64,000 bases of DNA, taken from positions 1,404,601 through 1,468,600 of the forward strand of contig NZ_CP036267.1 in NCBI RefSeq assembly GCF_007744255.1. The letters are read 5' to 3'. The notes under the pieces are model-generated. The model did not search any database and was not told the DNA's origin. It saw only the letters and a program-made list of their open reading frames with translations. The stretch is from Thalassoglobus polymorphus (GTDB taxonomy: Bacteria > Planctomycetota > Planctomycetia > Planctomycetales > Planctomycetaceae). Below, piece by piece: positions 53,872-63,810 of the stretch (within the stretch, counting starts at the first letter, position 1; every line of letters starts with the position of its first letter). Both the position numbers and the translations under genes were made by a program.

Positions 53872-55152
53872 ATGCAACGACGACATTTCATAAAACAAGC
53901 TGGCGTATTAGCTGGAGCTGCTCTGGCAAGTCGCTCAACATTCGCATCTCCAACTGCAATAAACGTCCCGAAAGGGAAAGCTGAGCACGTGGTGTTCGTC
54001 TGGCTGGGTGGGGGAATGGCCCAGATCGATACGTTCGATCCCAAGAATCGCGGGAACTCCAAAGCGACACCAAAGCTCGCCGGCTCTGAGTACGACACGA
54101 TCGACACCATCGTCCCTGGTGTAAAGTTCTGCGAGCATTTACACCGCACTGCGAAGCTCGCTGACCGACTCACTGCCGTGCGAACCGTCAATCATCATCT
54201 GGTCGACGAACACGCTTTCGGGACCAACTTCGTTCATACCGGCCGGCTCATCACTGGGAGTACGACTTATCCCTCAATCGGTTCGATCGTCAGCCATGTG
54301 CGAGGAGCAGTCAACCCGGATGTCCCCGCCTATATGCTGATCGGTTACCCCAACGTCAGCCGTGGCCCCGGTTTTCTTGGTGCTAAAGCAGGCTATGTCT
54401 ATCTCGTTGATACCGAAAGCGGACCAGCTGGCTTCACGCGACCAGAAGGAGTGACGTCACTTCGCGTCGACCGACGTCGGCAGTTGCTCGAACCTTTAAC
54501 TGCCCGAGTCCCGAACGACTCCGTTGTTGCGCAGTACCGGGATGCTCAGTCTGAGGCTCTGCGTCTAGCTGGACCGGACTTCATGCGACACTTCCGCCTG
54601 AAGGATGAGTCTGACGAGTTGCGGCAAGCCTATGGCGGCGAGTTCGGTCAACGTTGTCTGCTTGCTCGGCGTCTGGTGCAAGCAGGAGTGCGGTTCATCG
54701 AAGTCTCACATAACCTGAACTTCATCAACGGCACCGGCTGGGACACACATAACGAAGGCCAGCAGAATCAGCACTTGCTCATCGAGGAACTCGACATCGC
54801 TTTGTCAGCTCTCATCACTGATCTCGAACAAAAAAAGATGCTCGATAAAACCCTCATTGCAATCGGCACAGAGTTCGGTCGTCCGGCCGCCTACGATGCT
54901 CGCGGTGGACGAGGACATCAGGGAAGTTGCTTCAGCCTGCTTCTCGCAGGCGGCGGTTTAAATCATCAAGGCGCTTACGGTGTGACCGATGAGTTGAGTA
55001 AGAACATCGTCGAAAACCCCGTTTCAGTCCCGGACTTCCACGCGACGATCCACGCCGCACTCGGCATCAATCCTGCACTTGAACTCTTCGACAATGCCCG
55101 CCCCGTGCCGATTACCGACGGGGGCAAACCGATCGCTGCGTTGTTCGGATAA
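53872..55152 (+). CDS. DUF1501 protein with Tat signal
   Basis: 426 residues from the ATG at 53872. Twin-arginine signal [23 protein letters not shown]1501 features: [54 protein letters not shown], and [20 protein letters not shown] with GTEFGRP and [18 protein letters not shown]. This alkaline-phosphatase/sulfatase-like fold is the regular partner of DUF1549/DUF1553 proteins in planctomycetes, often encoded directly downstream as here. Tat export implies cytoplasmic folding, perhaps with a metal. Confidence 0.92.
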   Translation: MQRRHFIKQAGVLAGAALASRSTFASPTAINVPKGKAEHVVFVWLGGGMAQIDTFDPKNRGNSKATPKLAGSEYDTIDTIVPGVKFCEHLHRTAKLADRLTAVRTVNHHLVDEHAFGTNFVHTGRLITGSTTYPSIGSIVSHVRGAVNPDVPAYMLIGYPNVSRGPGFLGAKAGYVYLVDTESGPAGFTRPEGVTSLRVDRRRQLLEPLTARVPNDSVVAQYRDAQSEALRLAGPDFMRHFRLKDESDELRQAYGGEFGQRCLLARRLVQAGVRFIEVSHNLNFINGTGWDTHNEGQQNQHLLIEELDIALSALITDLEQKKMLDKTLIAIGTEFGRPAAYDARGGRGHQGSCFSLLLAGGGLNHQGAYGVTDELSKNIVENPVSVPDFHATIHAALGINPALELFDNARPVPITDGGKPIAALFG

Positions 55153-55426
55153 ACCTGTTTCAAAACCGACTACAACTTGCTGACGCGTGCCGTTTCGATC
55201 CATTAGTCCCAGCGACACTCTATAAAAATTGCTGGCGAATTCCCAATTCTGGATTGAAGCGGCTGGAGTCTACACTCTTCGATAGCCTTGGCTGGGAGGA
55301 CTGCGCATTTCATGTGGTGAATCGTTCCACGACTGAAGTCTCACTCAATTTTGCTCAAGAGTTGTCTCAGCTTGATCTCAGATGTACTCTCATCGAAAAC
55401 ATTTGATACTGTCCCCGGAGAAATTC

Positions 55427-56743
55427 ATGCGCGCCCTATCTTTCCTGAGACCTCTGACCTTTGCGATCTTGGTACTGTCTGGATCTCTTCTCGCAGCTGA
55501 AGAAAACTATTCGCTCAAAGTGGTCGCAGAAAGAGAAAACGCCATTTACGAGATCGGCGAGGAAGCCAAATTCGTCGTGACACTCACTCAGGGAGGGAAG
55601 CCTGTCACTGGAAAAGTGACTTACGTCGTTGACGACTTTATGTCGGAGCATGCGGATCAATTCCCACGCGGGAAACTCGATCTGGCGGATGGCAATACGA
55701 TTCCCGTAAAGATGACTTCTCCCGGATTCCTGAAGTGCCGAGTCAACTTCCAGACATCTGAAAACAAAAAACTATCCGCCACAGCAGGGCTTGGATTTTC
55801 ACCAACCAAAATTCCTTTGAGCCTTCCGGTTCCGGACGATTTTGATCAATTTTGGGCTGACCAGAAGGAGCAGTTGGCACAAATTCCTGCAGACGCCAAA
55901 TTGACGCACGTGGATCATAAAGATCAATCGGTTCAGTGTTTCGATGTGCAGGTCGATTGCCTGGGTGGAGCGCCGGTTTCTGGTTACCTCGCCAAGCCAC
56001 GTAATGCGAAAGAGAAGAGCTTGCCTGCGATTTTATGGGTCCATGGTGCGGGAGTTCGCAGCTCAAGTCTGTCGAATGCAATCAAAGGGGCGAAAGCAAA
56101 TATGCTCTCCATGGACATCAACGCACATGGACTTCCCAACGGAAAGCCGGGAGAATTCTATCAAGAGCAGAATGCAGGACGGTTGAGTAATTATCGCCAC
56201 GCCGGTCGCGAGGATCGGGAAACATCCTACTTCCGTGGGATGTTCCTCAGGTTAGTACGCGCCATCGATTTTCTCGCTGACCAACCAGAATGGGACGGTA
56301 AGACAGTCATCGTTGTTGGTCATAGTCAGGGTGGTGGTCAGGCACTTGTCGCTGGTGGTCTCGATGAGCGTGTCACGTTTATTGCGACCGGAGTCCCAGC
56401 CATTTGCGATCACTCCGGCCGAGCGGCCGATCGTATCAACGGGTGGCCGAAACTTGTTCCGCAGTCAGAGAATGGCGAACCCGACTCAAAGATTCTCGAA
56501 GCATCCCGGTATGTCGATGCCGTCAATTTCGCCAGTCGATGCAAGGCTGATGCAATCATGAGTGTCGGCTTCATTGATACTGTTTGCCCGCCGTCAAGTT
56601 GCTTCGCAGCCTACAATCAACTGCAAGGAGGCAAGCAAGTCATCAATGAGCCTTTGATGGGACATGCCGCGCCGAGACACATTCATAAGGCTTTCTTCGA
56701 TGCGATCCAAGAACATGTGAGCCAACAAAACTCTGCAAACTGA
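55427..56743 (+). CDS. Exported acetyl-xylan-esterase-like alpha/beta hydrolase
   Basis: 438 residues from the ATG at 55427, with CCGGAG upstream; the ATG at 55382 would precede the signal. Signal MRALSFLRPLTFAILVLSGS. An N-terminal beta domain (KVVAERENAIYEIGEEAKFV) precedes the hydrolase domain: LPVPDDFDQFWADQKEQLA (AXE1-family entry helix), LPAILWVHGAGVRS, SMDINAHGLPNG, GHSQGGGQALVAGGL (Ser nucleophile), FIDTVCPPSSCFAAY (Asp) and MGHAAPR (His). It probably deacetylates a sugar or a polysaccharide. A 202-base gap separates it from the next co-oriented gene. Confidence 0.88.
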   Translation: MRALSFLRPLTFAILVLSGSLLAAEENYSLKVVAERENAIYEIGEEAKFVVTLTQGGKPVTGKVTYVVDDFMSEHADQFPRGKLDLADGNTIPVKMTSPGFLKCRVNFQTSENKKLSATAGLGFSPTKIPLSLPVPDDFDQFWADQKEQLAQIPADAKLTHVDHKDQSVQCFDVQVDCLGGAPVSGYLAKPRNAKEKSLPAILWVHGAGVRSSSLSNAIKGAKANMLSMDINAHGLPNGKPGEFYQEQNAGRLSNYRHAGREDRETSYFRGMFLRLVRAIDFLADQPEWDGKTVIVVGHSQGGGQALVAGGLDERVTFIATGVPAICDHSGRAADRINGWPKLVPQSENGEPDSKILEASRYVDAVNFASRCKADAIMSVGFIDTVCPPSSCFAAYNQLQGGKQVINEPLMGHAAPRHIHKAFFDAIQEHVSQQNSAN

Positions 56744-56944
56744 ACCCGCTTTGAGTTTTTGACTCAACTCCAGTATCGGAAGGGTAATCTGCTCTGCCGT
56801 CGCCCAAAGAGGCCTCAGCCAACTTGACCATCACTCACATTTGCATTCACCTGTGGGGCGATCGGTCAGTGGCAGAGGTTTCCATGTCAGTACGATATTC
56901 GAAGCAGAACGATAGACTCGAACCTTGAACCGCGAGTGCCGACG

Positions 56945-59900
56945 ATGAAATTCATTCTCTCCGCGATGCTGTTTTTCTTGCTTGGCTCAACTGCTCGGGC
57001 AGAACCGATCTTTGTCGAGGCGGAGAACTTTACGTCGACGACCGACGCCTGGAAGGTGTCGAAAAATCAACAGACTCGGTCGGCGTCGCGATTGCACACT
57101 TTGCATGGTGCCTCGGGAGATCCACGCGGAAGCGCCCGCCGGGCAATCGAAATCAAACAGCCAGGCAACTACCGAATCTGGGTTCGCTATCTGCACCATG
57201 AACGTTTTCGCGGGCCGTTTCGACTCGCCGTGCTGCATGGCGACACGGCGATTGGGAAAGACTTTGACCTTCAATCAAAACCGGATGCGAAGAGCTGGGC
57301 ATATGTGTGGGACTACGTCGATGCTGACTTACCCGCCGGGACCGTCGATTTAAAGTTTACGAAATTTGAACAGAAGAACTGTTCAGGTTATGTGCGACAT
57401 CTCGACTGCGTCCTGCTGACTACCGATAAAACGATGGTCCCCAGCCATCTGCCTTATGGAGAACAAACGTTTCTGCGAGTAACTTTGGGGAAGGTCTACG
57501 ACGAGCCTGTCTATGTTCACATCTTTGCGGATCACTATCGTTCGCCGTGGTATCAACACTTCAGTCTCTCCAAGGCAGGCGCACAACCGGGTTTGCGGCC
57601 AAAGGATAGCGAACGAATGCTGGGCGGCGAGCAGACTCCGTGGTGTAACATCACACCTATGCTCTACCAGGACAGCGGGGCGATTCTGAACATCAGCATG
57701 AGGCACACGTATCATCAGCATGCCGCAAAATTGCAGGCCCGGTTGGAGTTCGCCACGGCAGCAGACGAGCAGTCAATCGTACGAACGATGGACGTGAAGA
57801 GTGATCCAAACGGTTTGGTCGTTGTCGTTCCGCCTGATTTGACAACCGCAGAAAATCTCAGTCGATTAAAGCGAGACTCAAACTTCGCTGAAGCGACCGG
57901 TCGAATCGCAGATGCTTTCGATTGGCCCGAGATCGGCAGGAAGCCACAAAAGTTCCCGTTCTTCGTCAGCGCAACCGTCGGAGGTTACGGCACACAAGTC
58001 GACAAGTCGGTCAGCGAGCGCGAATGGAAAACGCTGGATTACTTCGGCTTCTGGAATCGTACCCGGTCGTACATTGGTGGTGTTTGGTACATGCAGAATG
58101 GTTCGTATTGCAGTCCCGACATTGAACGAATGAAGGAGCGAGCCGCCGCGAAGGCCTCTGAATTTCGTAACAGCGGCAAGTCAATTCACGACATTGTCTT
58201 CTGCATGCTCACCGATGAACCGACGGGGCAACCGGCGGCGTTTATGGCTCAAGATGAAGCCTATGTGACCGCCTTTCAGGCTTGGTTGAAGAAGCTGGGC
58301 AAGTCGCCAGCCGACTTACTCGTGTCGAATTGGGATGAGGTGAAACCTGTGCCGGACAACCAACGCGACGAGTTTCCAGCGTTACATTACTTCACTCAAC
58401 GGTTTCGTACCCGTGCACTGGGTGACTTCATGGCGACTCAACGGGGGATTCTGGAAGAGGCCTATGGTCGATCTCTACCGACACTCGTCAACTTCAGCGA
58501 TGGTGCGACGTATCATGCCAACATGTACGGACAAGGAGTTGACTATTTTGAATTACTGGACGCTGATGACCAGAATGCGATTTGGAGTGAAGACTGGGCT
58601 AACGGGGCGTCCAGTTATCAGTGCGGAGCATACAACGTCGACTTGATGCGTGCAGCCTCGCGTGAACGGGGGCAATCGATCGGACACTATCTGGTGACTC
58701 ACGCCGGTCGTAAATCCTGGGACATCAAACTCAAAGCTGCGAGCGAAACAGCGAGAGGAGTTCGGATCTGGAAGAACTTTTCGTATGGCGTAAGTTGGGG
58801 GAGTCACGAAGGTGGACCTGCATGGAAAAGCCATACCTGGTATTCGAAACCTGAGACGTGGCGTGCCAACGCTGAAGTTGTCCGGGAAATTGGCGGTGCG
58901 GAAGATCTGCTACTGTCGGCGACGGCCGCACCTGCTGAAGTCGCCATTCTATATTCTTCTTCCTCAGATGCTTGGACAATGAACCGCAATCACGCGTTCG
59001 GCTTCAACCGCATGCATACCTGGATGGCACTGGCTCATGCTCAAATTCCCGTCGACTTCTTAGGAGAGAGACAGGTCGAACGTGGCGTCCTGAAGGACTA
59101 TAAAGTCTGTTACGTCGATGGCCCAAACCTGACACTCGAAGCGGCACGTAAGTTAAGTGAGTGGGTCGCCTCAGGCGGAACGCTGTATCTGTCGGCGGGG
59201 GCAGCCAGTCGCGATGAGTACAATCGTCCACTCGAACTCTTCGATTCGCAGTTGGATTCGCAGCGCGACTCTCTGGAAACGCTCCAGCCTTTTTTGAATT
59301 CGGGCAGCTACGTCCATATTCTACAACCGCGAGATCAAGTTGTGGCTGATGGCGTAACACTGGACGTTCTATCGGTTCGTCAGCATCAAACTCCGAGTAA
59401 AGGCGGCGAAGTCTTAGCGACGTTTGAAGACGGAACTGCAGCCATAATTCGCACGAATGTTGGCACCGGAGTGATCTATTCGGTGGGATTCCTGCCTGCG
59501 CTGGACTACATCAGGCAGGCCGTTGTCGCGCGACGCGAAGTGCAAGCCTCGCGGACCACTGAAGAAGATGTGGCGGCCAACCGTACGTCAGCACCAACGC
59601 CAACACTCGACGTTCCCGAAAAAGCGACTGCCACAACTTTGGCGGCGGACGCGCGTCTGAATCGATCGTACAATCCTTGGGAATTTCCTGCCAAAACCCG
59701 CGAATTGATTCTGCAGCCAGTGCGGGCTGCGGGTGTCGATCCTCCACTCACTTGCAACGTCCCGCTTGTTGATGCGATTTTGCTACAGGCTGAAAACGGA
59801 GCCGTCATACCGATCGCAAATTACACGCTGACGCCAATCAAGAAGCTTGAATTCCGCCTGCGCAGTCCACGACCAGTCACTCGGGTTGAGTCGATTCATC

Positions 59901-59992
59901 ACGCATCCATTCCCTTTGAAATAGTCGACAGCGGAACTATCAAATTCTTGTTACCACTCGACGCCAGCGACTACATCAAAGTGTACTATTGA
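56945..59992 (+). CDS. Exported GH42-like glycoside-hydrolase family protein
   Basis: 1015 residues from the ATG at 56945 (GTG at 56936 is nine bases earlier). Signal MKFILSAMLFFLLGSTARAE. An N-terminal CBM-like beta domain (IFVEAENFTSTTDAWKVSKN; YRIWVRYLHHERFRGPFRLA) is followed by a putative TIM-barrel region with the carboxylate candidate in FCMLTDEPTG and NAIWSEDWANGASS. A beta-galactosidase-trimerisation-like domain follows (VEVAILYSSSSDAW-type strand; ASGGTLYLSAGAASRDEYNR). The catalytic residues are not proven by eye. A role in trimming a glycan fits the neighbouring esterase. Confidence 0.7.
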   Translation: MKFILSAMLFFLLGSTARAEPIFVEAENFTSTTDAWKVSKNQQTRSASRLHTLHGASGDPRGSARRAIEIKQPGNYRIWVRYLHHERFRGPFRLAVLHGDTAIGKDFDLQSKPDAKSWAYVWDYVDADLPAGTVDLKFTKFEQKNCSGYVRHLDCVLLTTDKTMVPSHLPYGEQTFLRVTLGKVYDEPVYVHIFADHYRSPWYQHFSLSKAGAQPGLRPKDSERMLGGEQTPWCNITPMLYQDSGAILNISMRHTYHQHAAKLQARLEFATAADEQSIVRTMDVKSDPNGLVVVVPPDLTTAENLSRLKRDSNFAEATGRIADAFDWPEIGRKPQKFPFFVSATVGGYGTQVDKSVSEREWKTLDYFGFWNRTRSYIGGVWYMQNGSYCSPDIERMKERAAAKASEFRNSGKSIHDIVFCMLTDEPTGQPAAFMAQDEAYVTAFQAWLKKLGKSPADLLVSNWDEVKPVPDNQRDEFPALHYFTQRFRTRALGDFMATQRGILEEAYGRSLPTLVNFSDGATYHANMYGQGVDYFELLDADDQNAIWSEDWANGASSYQCGAYNVDLMRAASRERGQSIGHYLVTHAGRKSWDIKLKAASETARGVRIWKNFSYGVSWGSHEGGPAWKSHTWYSKPETWRANAEVVREIGGAEDLLLSATAAPAEVAILYSSSSDAWTMNRNHAFGFNRMHTWMALAHAQIPVDFLGERQVERGVLKDYKVCYVDGPNLTLEAARKLSEWVASGGTLYLSAGAASRDEYNRPLELFDSQLDSQRDSLETLQPFLNSGSYVHILQPRDQVVADGVTLDVLSVRQHQTPSKGGEVLATFEDGTAAIIRTNVGTGVIYSVGFLPALDYIRQAVVARREVQASRTTEEDVAANRTSAPTPTLDVPEKATATTLAADARLNRSYNPWEFPAKTRELILQPVRAAGVDPPLTCNVPLVDAILLQAENGAVIPIANYTLTPIKKLEFRLRSPRPVTRVESIHHASIPFEIVDSGTIKFLLPLDASDYIKVYY

Positions 59993-60009
59993 GACTCCAT
60001 GCAGCGTGA

Positions 60010-60786
60010 CTACTTTTGTGCAGCCGCTTCCACTGCTTTGATGACGTCAGCCGGTTCGGCTCGTTTCTTGTAGTCCGCATCCAGGAACGCGTAGGTGATC
60101 TTGCCGGACTGATCTATGACGTAGGTTGCTGAAAGTGGTAGCTCCATTGCGTCGTTACCGTTGTATTCGGGCAATTTGAGTTTGTCGCGGTATGCCGGAA
60201 TGATCGCTTCAGGAAGTTGAAAGACGAGTCCATACTTTCTCGCCAGTGCATTGTCTTTATCGTGCAATGCTACGAGATCCAGATCATTTGCCTCGGCTGT
60301 TTCTTTGGCTTTCTCTGGAAGTTCTGGTGTCAGAACAACCAACTTTGCTCCGGAATTTTCGATTTTGTCCATGCTCTGCTGCATGGCTCGCAGCTGAATG
60401 TTGCAGTAAGGACACCAGCCTCCTCGATACCACATTAGAACGATCGGTCCTTCCTGCCAAAGCTCACTGAGCTTGACTGTGCTGCCGTCCCAACCTGTCA
60501 ATTGAGCGTCAATCGCCGCATCGCCAACCTGCTTGGCAGATTTCTCGATGCCGGTCGCACGGACTTTCTCGATTCCTTGTGCGTATGCCTGACGAACGTC
60601 TTCCGGAATTCGCGTTACGCTTGAGGCAGCTTTTTCTTCAAGCTGTTCGGAAAGCATGGGAAGATCTTCTGGTTGAGTTGCTGCGGGGTTCTCGCTTTGA
60701 GAATTCGCACTTTCTGTGCACCCGCTGGTTACGGTCAATGCGATGGTCAGCGTGACGATAGTGAGAGGAATTGTTTTGGTGTTCAT
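60010..60786 (-). CDS. Peroxiredoxin-like lipoprotein (AhpC/TSA family)
   Basis: 258 residues. Lipoprotein signal MNTKTIPLTIVTLTIALTVTSGC with Cys23 lipidated. A Glu/Ala-rich linker is followed by an AhpC/TSA domain: GPIVLMWYRGGWCPYCNIQL (redox motif WCPYC), KLVVLTPELPEKAKETAEAN, LATYVIDQSGKITYAFLDAD-type strand. Peroxiredoxin-like proteins with this GGWCPYC motif reduce peroxides or act as thioredoxin-like reductases. It is 189 bases downstream of the AhpD-like gene, with its own promoter region. Confidence 0.9.
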   Translation of the reverse strand: MNTKTIPLTIVTLTIALTVTSGCTESANSQSENPAATQPEDLPMLSEQLEEKAASSVTRIPEDVRQAYAQGIEKVRATGIEKSAKQVGDAAIDAQLTGWDGSTVKLSELWQEGPIVLMWYRGGWCPYCNIQLRAMQQSMDKIENSGAKLVVLTPELPEKAKETAEANDLDLVALHDKDNALARKYGLVFQLPEAIIPAYRDKLKLPEYNGNDAMELPLSATYVIDQSGKITYAFLDADYKKRAEPADVIKAVEAAAQK

Positions 60787-60975
60787 GTCGCTTTTTCGGT
60801 TGAGGAGTGAGGTTCGGTTTCGAGTCGCTGCGGTATTCAGCGACGACGTTGTCGATGACCTTCATTCCTTAAGGTCGTGTTGTTAAGCAGAGCGCTGAGA
60901 CTTCAAGGTCGGATGAGAATGAGACCTGATATCGAATTCAATACGATCAAGAGCGGCTTCGTGGGAACGCACGGG

Positions 60976-61533
60976 TTAGGCCTCTGAACTCCACTCGTTC
61001 TTTGAAAAGTTGCGATCGAGCGGGGTATCGCCAATGTGGTTCGTGTAGTTCGATAGCACCTTGAAGGCAGTTCCGACGATCACGTCGAAGACTGTTTGCT
61101 TCGTATAACCGGCAGCCAGCAACTCTTCGATATCTCCATCGTTGAGGTTGCCTCGTTGCAGATTCACCTTCTCGGCGAAGAGGCGGAGGGCTTCCAGTTT
61201 TGGGTCGGCGATCGCTGTTCCGTCTCGCAATGATTTGATGACGTCTTCCGGAACCTTTCCAGCCTGCATGATCGATGTGTGAGCTGCCATGCAGTACGAG
61301 CAACCGTTCAGCCGGTTGTTGGTCATCGTAATAATCTGCTGCTCCGTCGTTGAAAGATTCGTTTTGTTGTCGAAGATATCGGTGAGCGACTGGTACGCTT
61401 CCAGCAGGGCAGGGGACTCGGCCATCACGGCATGAAGGTTGGGAATAAAGCCATACGCCTTCTTACTATCTTCCAGCAGGGGCTTGCTGTCGTCATTGGC
61501 AGTCTCGATCGTGTGAACGCTAAAGTTGGCCAT
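60976..61533 (-). CDS. Carboxymuconolactone-decarboxylase family (AhpD-like) protein
   Basis: 185 residues from the ATG at 61533 (AAGGA six bases upstream; the adjacent ATG at 61536 is too close to it). The active-site block is TNNRLNGCSYCMAAHTSIMQ with CxxC and the conserved His, as in AhpD, a reductase partner of peroxidases. The family also includes peroxidase-type stress proteins. A TetR-type palindrome lies 20 bases upstream (61553-61568). The neighbouring peroxiredoxin is a plausible partner. Confidence 0.9.
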   Translation of the reverse strand: MANFSVHTIETANDDSKPLLEDSKKAYGFIPNLHAVMAESPALLEAYQSLTDIFDNKTNLSTTEQQIITMTNNRLNGCSYCMAAHTSIMQAGKVPEDVIKSLRDGTAIADPKLEALRLFAEKVNLQRGNLNDGDIEELLAAGYTKQTVFDVIVGTAFKVLSNYTNHIGDTPLDRNFSKNEWSSEA

Positions 61534-61552
61534 CATGCTTCCTTTGTTGGTT

Positions 61553-61568
61553 TTGACCAATCGGTCTA
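61553..61568. promoter_or_regulatory. TetR-type operator before the AhpD-like gene
   Basis: TTGACCAATCGGTCTA is a near-palindrome (core GACC-AATC-GGTC). Its reverse complement matches the site at 62305-62320 in 15 of 16 positions. It lies 20 bases upstream of the AhpD-like start, where a repressor would cover the ribosome-binding or promoter region. Confidence 0.8.
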
Positions 61569-61675
61569 GAAGGGGGCGAAAAATGAGGAGCCGCGCTCCT
61601 CACAACTCTTTGACGCTTTCTTGGCAGAATTTCTTACCAGGAATTCCTGATAATTTCAGCTATTTTCTTTTCTGC

Positions 61676-62257
61676 TCATGAAATCAAGTCAACAGCCTGT
61701 TGAGAGACCTGTTCCAGTCCCTTTTTCCCAAAGGTCCCACGTCCCAGCACACGAATTCCAACCGCCAGGGCAACTAGAGCCTTGGCTGTCGGGCGAGTGT
61801 CAACCGACTCGGGAATGTTGCCAAGTTCCTTACCGCGATCGATTCGTCCTTCAAAGAAACTGACGACCTCTTTGACCCCCGCCGAGACGAGTTTTTTGAC
61901 GTCATCGTCGTGTGACGAATATTCGAGTGCGGTATTGAACAGCAAGCAGCCCTTTTTATCGGGATCGCTGAGCGTTGCCTTTACGAGCGAGTCGAAAAAC
62001 ATCCTGATCGCTTCACGTGGATCAGCGACTGTTTCCAGCTTTCGAAGTTTACTTGTTCTCAGCTCATCGCAGTACTTCAGCAGCGCGCGGACGAAAAGGT
62101 CATGCTTTCCGTCAAAGGCGTTGTAGAGGCTGCCTCGTTTGATTCCTGTCGCGTTTGTGATGTCAGAGATCGAGGTGGCAGCATATCCCTTCTCCCAGAA
62201 GACATTCATCGCCTGTTCGATCACATCCGACTCTTCAAATGATTTTTCCCACGGCAT
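61676..62257 (-). CDS. TetR/AcrR-family transcriptional regulator
   Basis: 193 residues. HTH near residues 8-57: DVIEQAMNVFWEKGYAATSI, SDITNATGIKRGSLYNAFDG, KHDLFVRALLKYCDEL. The C-terminal domain resembles the TetR_C group that contains GCLLFNTALEYSSHDDDV, ligand-sensing and dimerising. The operator palindrome 48 bases upstream of its ATG points to autoregulation; the second copy ahead of the AhpD-like gene suggests a small redox regulon. The effector is unknown. Confidence 0.93.
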   Translation of the reverse strand: MPWEKSFEESDVIEQAMNVFWEKGYAATSISDITNATGIKRGSLYNAFDGKHDLFVRALLKYCDELRTSKLRKLETVADPREAIRMFFDSLVKATLSDPDKKGCLLFNTALEYSSHDDDVKKLVSAGVKEVVSFFEGRIDRGKELGNIPESVDTRPTAKALVALAVGIRVLGRGTFGKKGLEQVSQQAVDLIS

Positions 62258-62304
62258 TCATAACTCACAAAGGTTCAATCGGCCTCGGTTAAGCCTACGA
62301 TGGT

Positions 62305-62320
62305 TAGACCGATCGGTCAA
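62305..62320. promoter_or_regulatory. TetR-type operator before the TetR gene
   Basis: TAGACCGATCGGTCAA contains the perfect palindrome GACCGATCGGTC. It matches the site at 61553-61568. It stands 48 bases upstream of the regulator's start. Confidence 0.8.
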
Positions 62321-62383
62321 CACTCGCACCCCGTTTGTATGAAGCGTGAGAAGTTGAAACAGTATTATTGTCGTAGCTGGGAT

Positions 62384-63810
62384 GCTTCAATAGGGCCGCT
62401 CTTTTTTAGAGCGGAGGACCCTTCACGGCTGTTGTTGCCAGAGTCTGTTGATTGGCGCTTCAATGGGGCCGCTCTTTTTTAGAGCGGAGGACACAGCAAC
62501 CAACTCTGTGACGACATCACGATTGAGACGCTTCAATGGGGCCGCTCTTTTTTAGAGCGGAGGACACGCCGGGGCGATCGCCGCCGCCCTGGTCTATCTC
62601 TAGCTTCAATGGGGCCGCTCTTTTTTAGAGCGGAGGACCAAACTAACTAGAGAGAGTGAAAATGACTAAGACTGGCTTCAATGGGGCCGCTCTTTTTTAG
62701 AGCGGAGGACGTATAATGGGGGGACGTACTACCGAGTCCCAATCAACGGGCTTCAATGGGGCCGCTCTTTTTTAGAGCGGAGGACCCGAAAAATTGAACT
62801 CACCACAATGGGTGATATGGTTGCTTCAATGGGGCCGCTCTTTTTTAGAGCGGAGGACTTAGTGGTTATCATATTCTAAACTTCCAACATGAAAATGCTT
62901 CAATGGGGCCGCTCTTTTTTAGAGCGGAGGACGGAAAACCGCCAAAAATCGGCAAACCCAAGAAAGGATGCTTCAATGGGGCCGCTCTTTTTTAGAGCGG
63001 AGGACGCTGTCGTTGCAAGACTTGCCACCGCTCACACCCGCAGCTTCAATGGGGCCGCTCTTTTTTAGAGCGGAGGACCGGACGTTTACTACGAATGGCG
63101 GATCGCAGCCTACCGCTTCAATGGGGCCGCTCTTTTTTAGAGCGGAGGACTCGACATCGTCGAAGCCGCAAAACAGCACGCGAGGTGCTTCAATGGGGCC
63201 GCTCTTTTTTAGAGCGGAGGACGTGATTCGGAAGGTAAAGTTTCACTTTCAGGTGTTTTGCTTCAATGGGGCCGCTCTTTTTTAGAGCGGAGGACTTAGT
63301 GGTTATCATATTCTAAACTTCCAACATGAAAATGCTTCAATGGGGCCGCTCTTTTTTAGAGCGGAGGACGGAAAACCGCCAAAAATCGGCAAACCCAAGA
63401 AAGGATGCTTCAATGGGGCCGCTCTTTTTTAGAGCGGAGGACTCGAAAATCGTATAACTATCGTTGATAGAATAGCGGCAGCTTCAATGGGGCCGCTCTT
63501 TTTTAGAGCGGAGGACGAAGCAGTGATTGAATTAAGAGCCATTTTGACACCTTGCTTCAATGGGGCCGCTCTTTTTTAGAGCGGAGGACCCTGAGGCAAA
63601 TCTAAATGAAAAAAAGATTTATAGTAGCTTCAATGGGGCCGCTCTTTTTTAGAGCGGAGGACCATTCTGGGGATCGTAATTGGCGCTGTCGTGTTCGTAA
63701 GCTTCAATGGGGCCGCTCTTTTTTAGAGCGGAGGACCGACGGCAAGCGTGGTCCCGCAGCCGACATCACCCCAGGCTTCAATGGGGCCGCTCTTTTTTAG
63801 AGCGGAGGAC
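62384..63810 (-). CRISPR. CRISPR array, 20 repeats and 19 spacers
   Basis: 36-bp repeats, plus-strand start GCTTCAATGGGGCCGCTC, then TTTTTTAGAGCGGAGGAC. Repeat starts: 62384, 62457, 62530, 62603, 62675, 62750, 62823, 62897, 62970, 63043, 63115, 63187, 63260, 63334, 63407, 63481, 63554, 63627, 63701, 63775. Spacers are 36-39 nt. All repeats are identical except the first (62384), where the ninth base is A instead of G. The hairpin is CCGCTCT/AGAGCGG with a 5-base loop. On the minus strand the repeat ends in CCCCATTGAAGC, whose last eight bases look like the 5' handle of type I/III crRNAs (ATTGAAAC-like). This and the decayed left repeat both indicate minus-strand transcription, with the leader on the right. 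Spacer 7 equals spacer 13 and spacer 8 equals spacer 14. The cas genes are not in the window and the subtype is not assigned. Confidence 0.97.

Noticed and set aside
62968..63285. Plus-strand frame through the CRISPR array
   Set aside because: It is a read-through of identical repeats (SMGPLFFRAED units) and not a protein.
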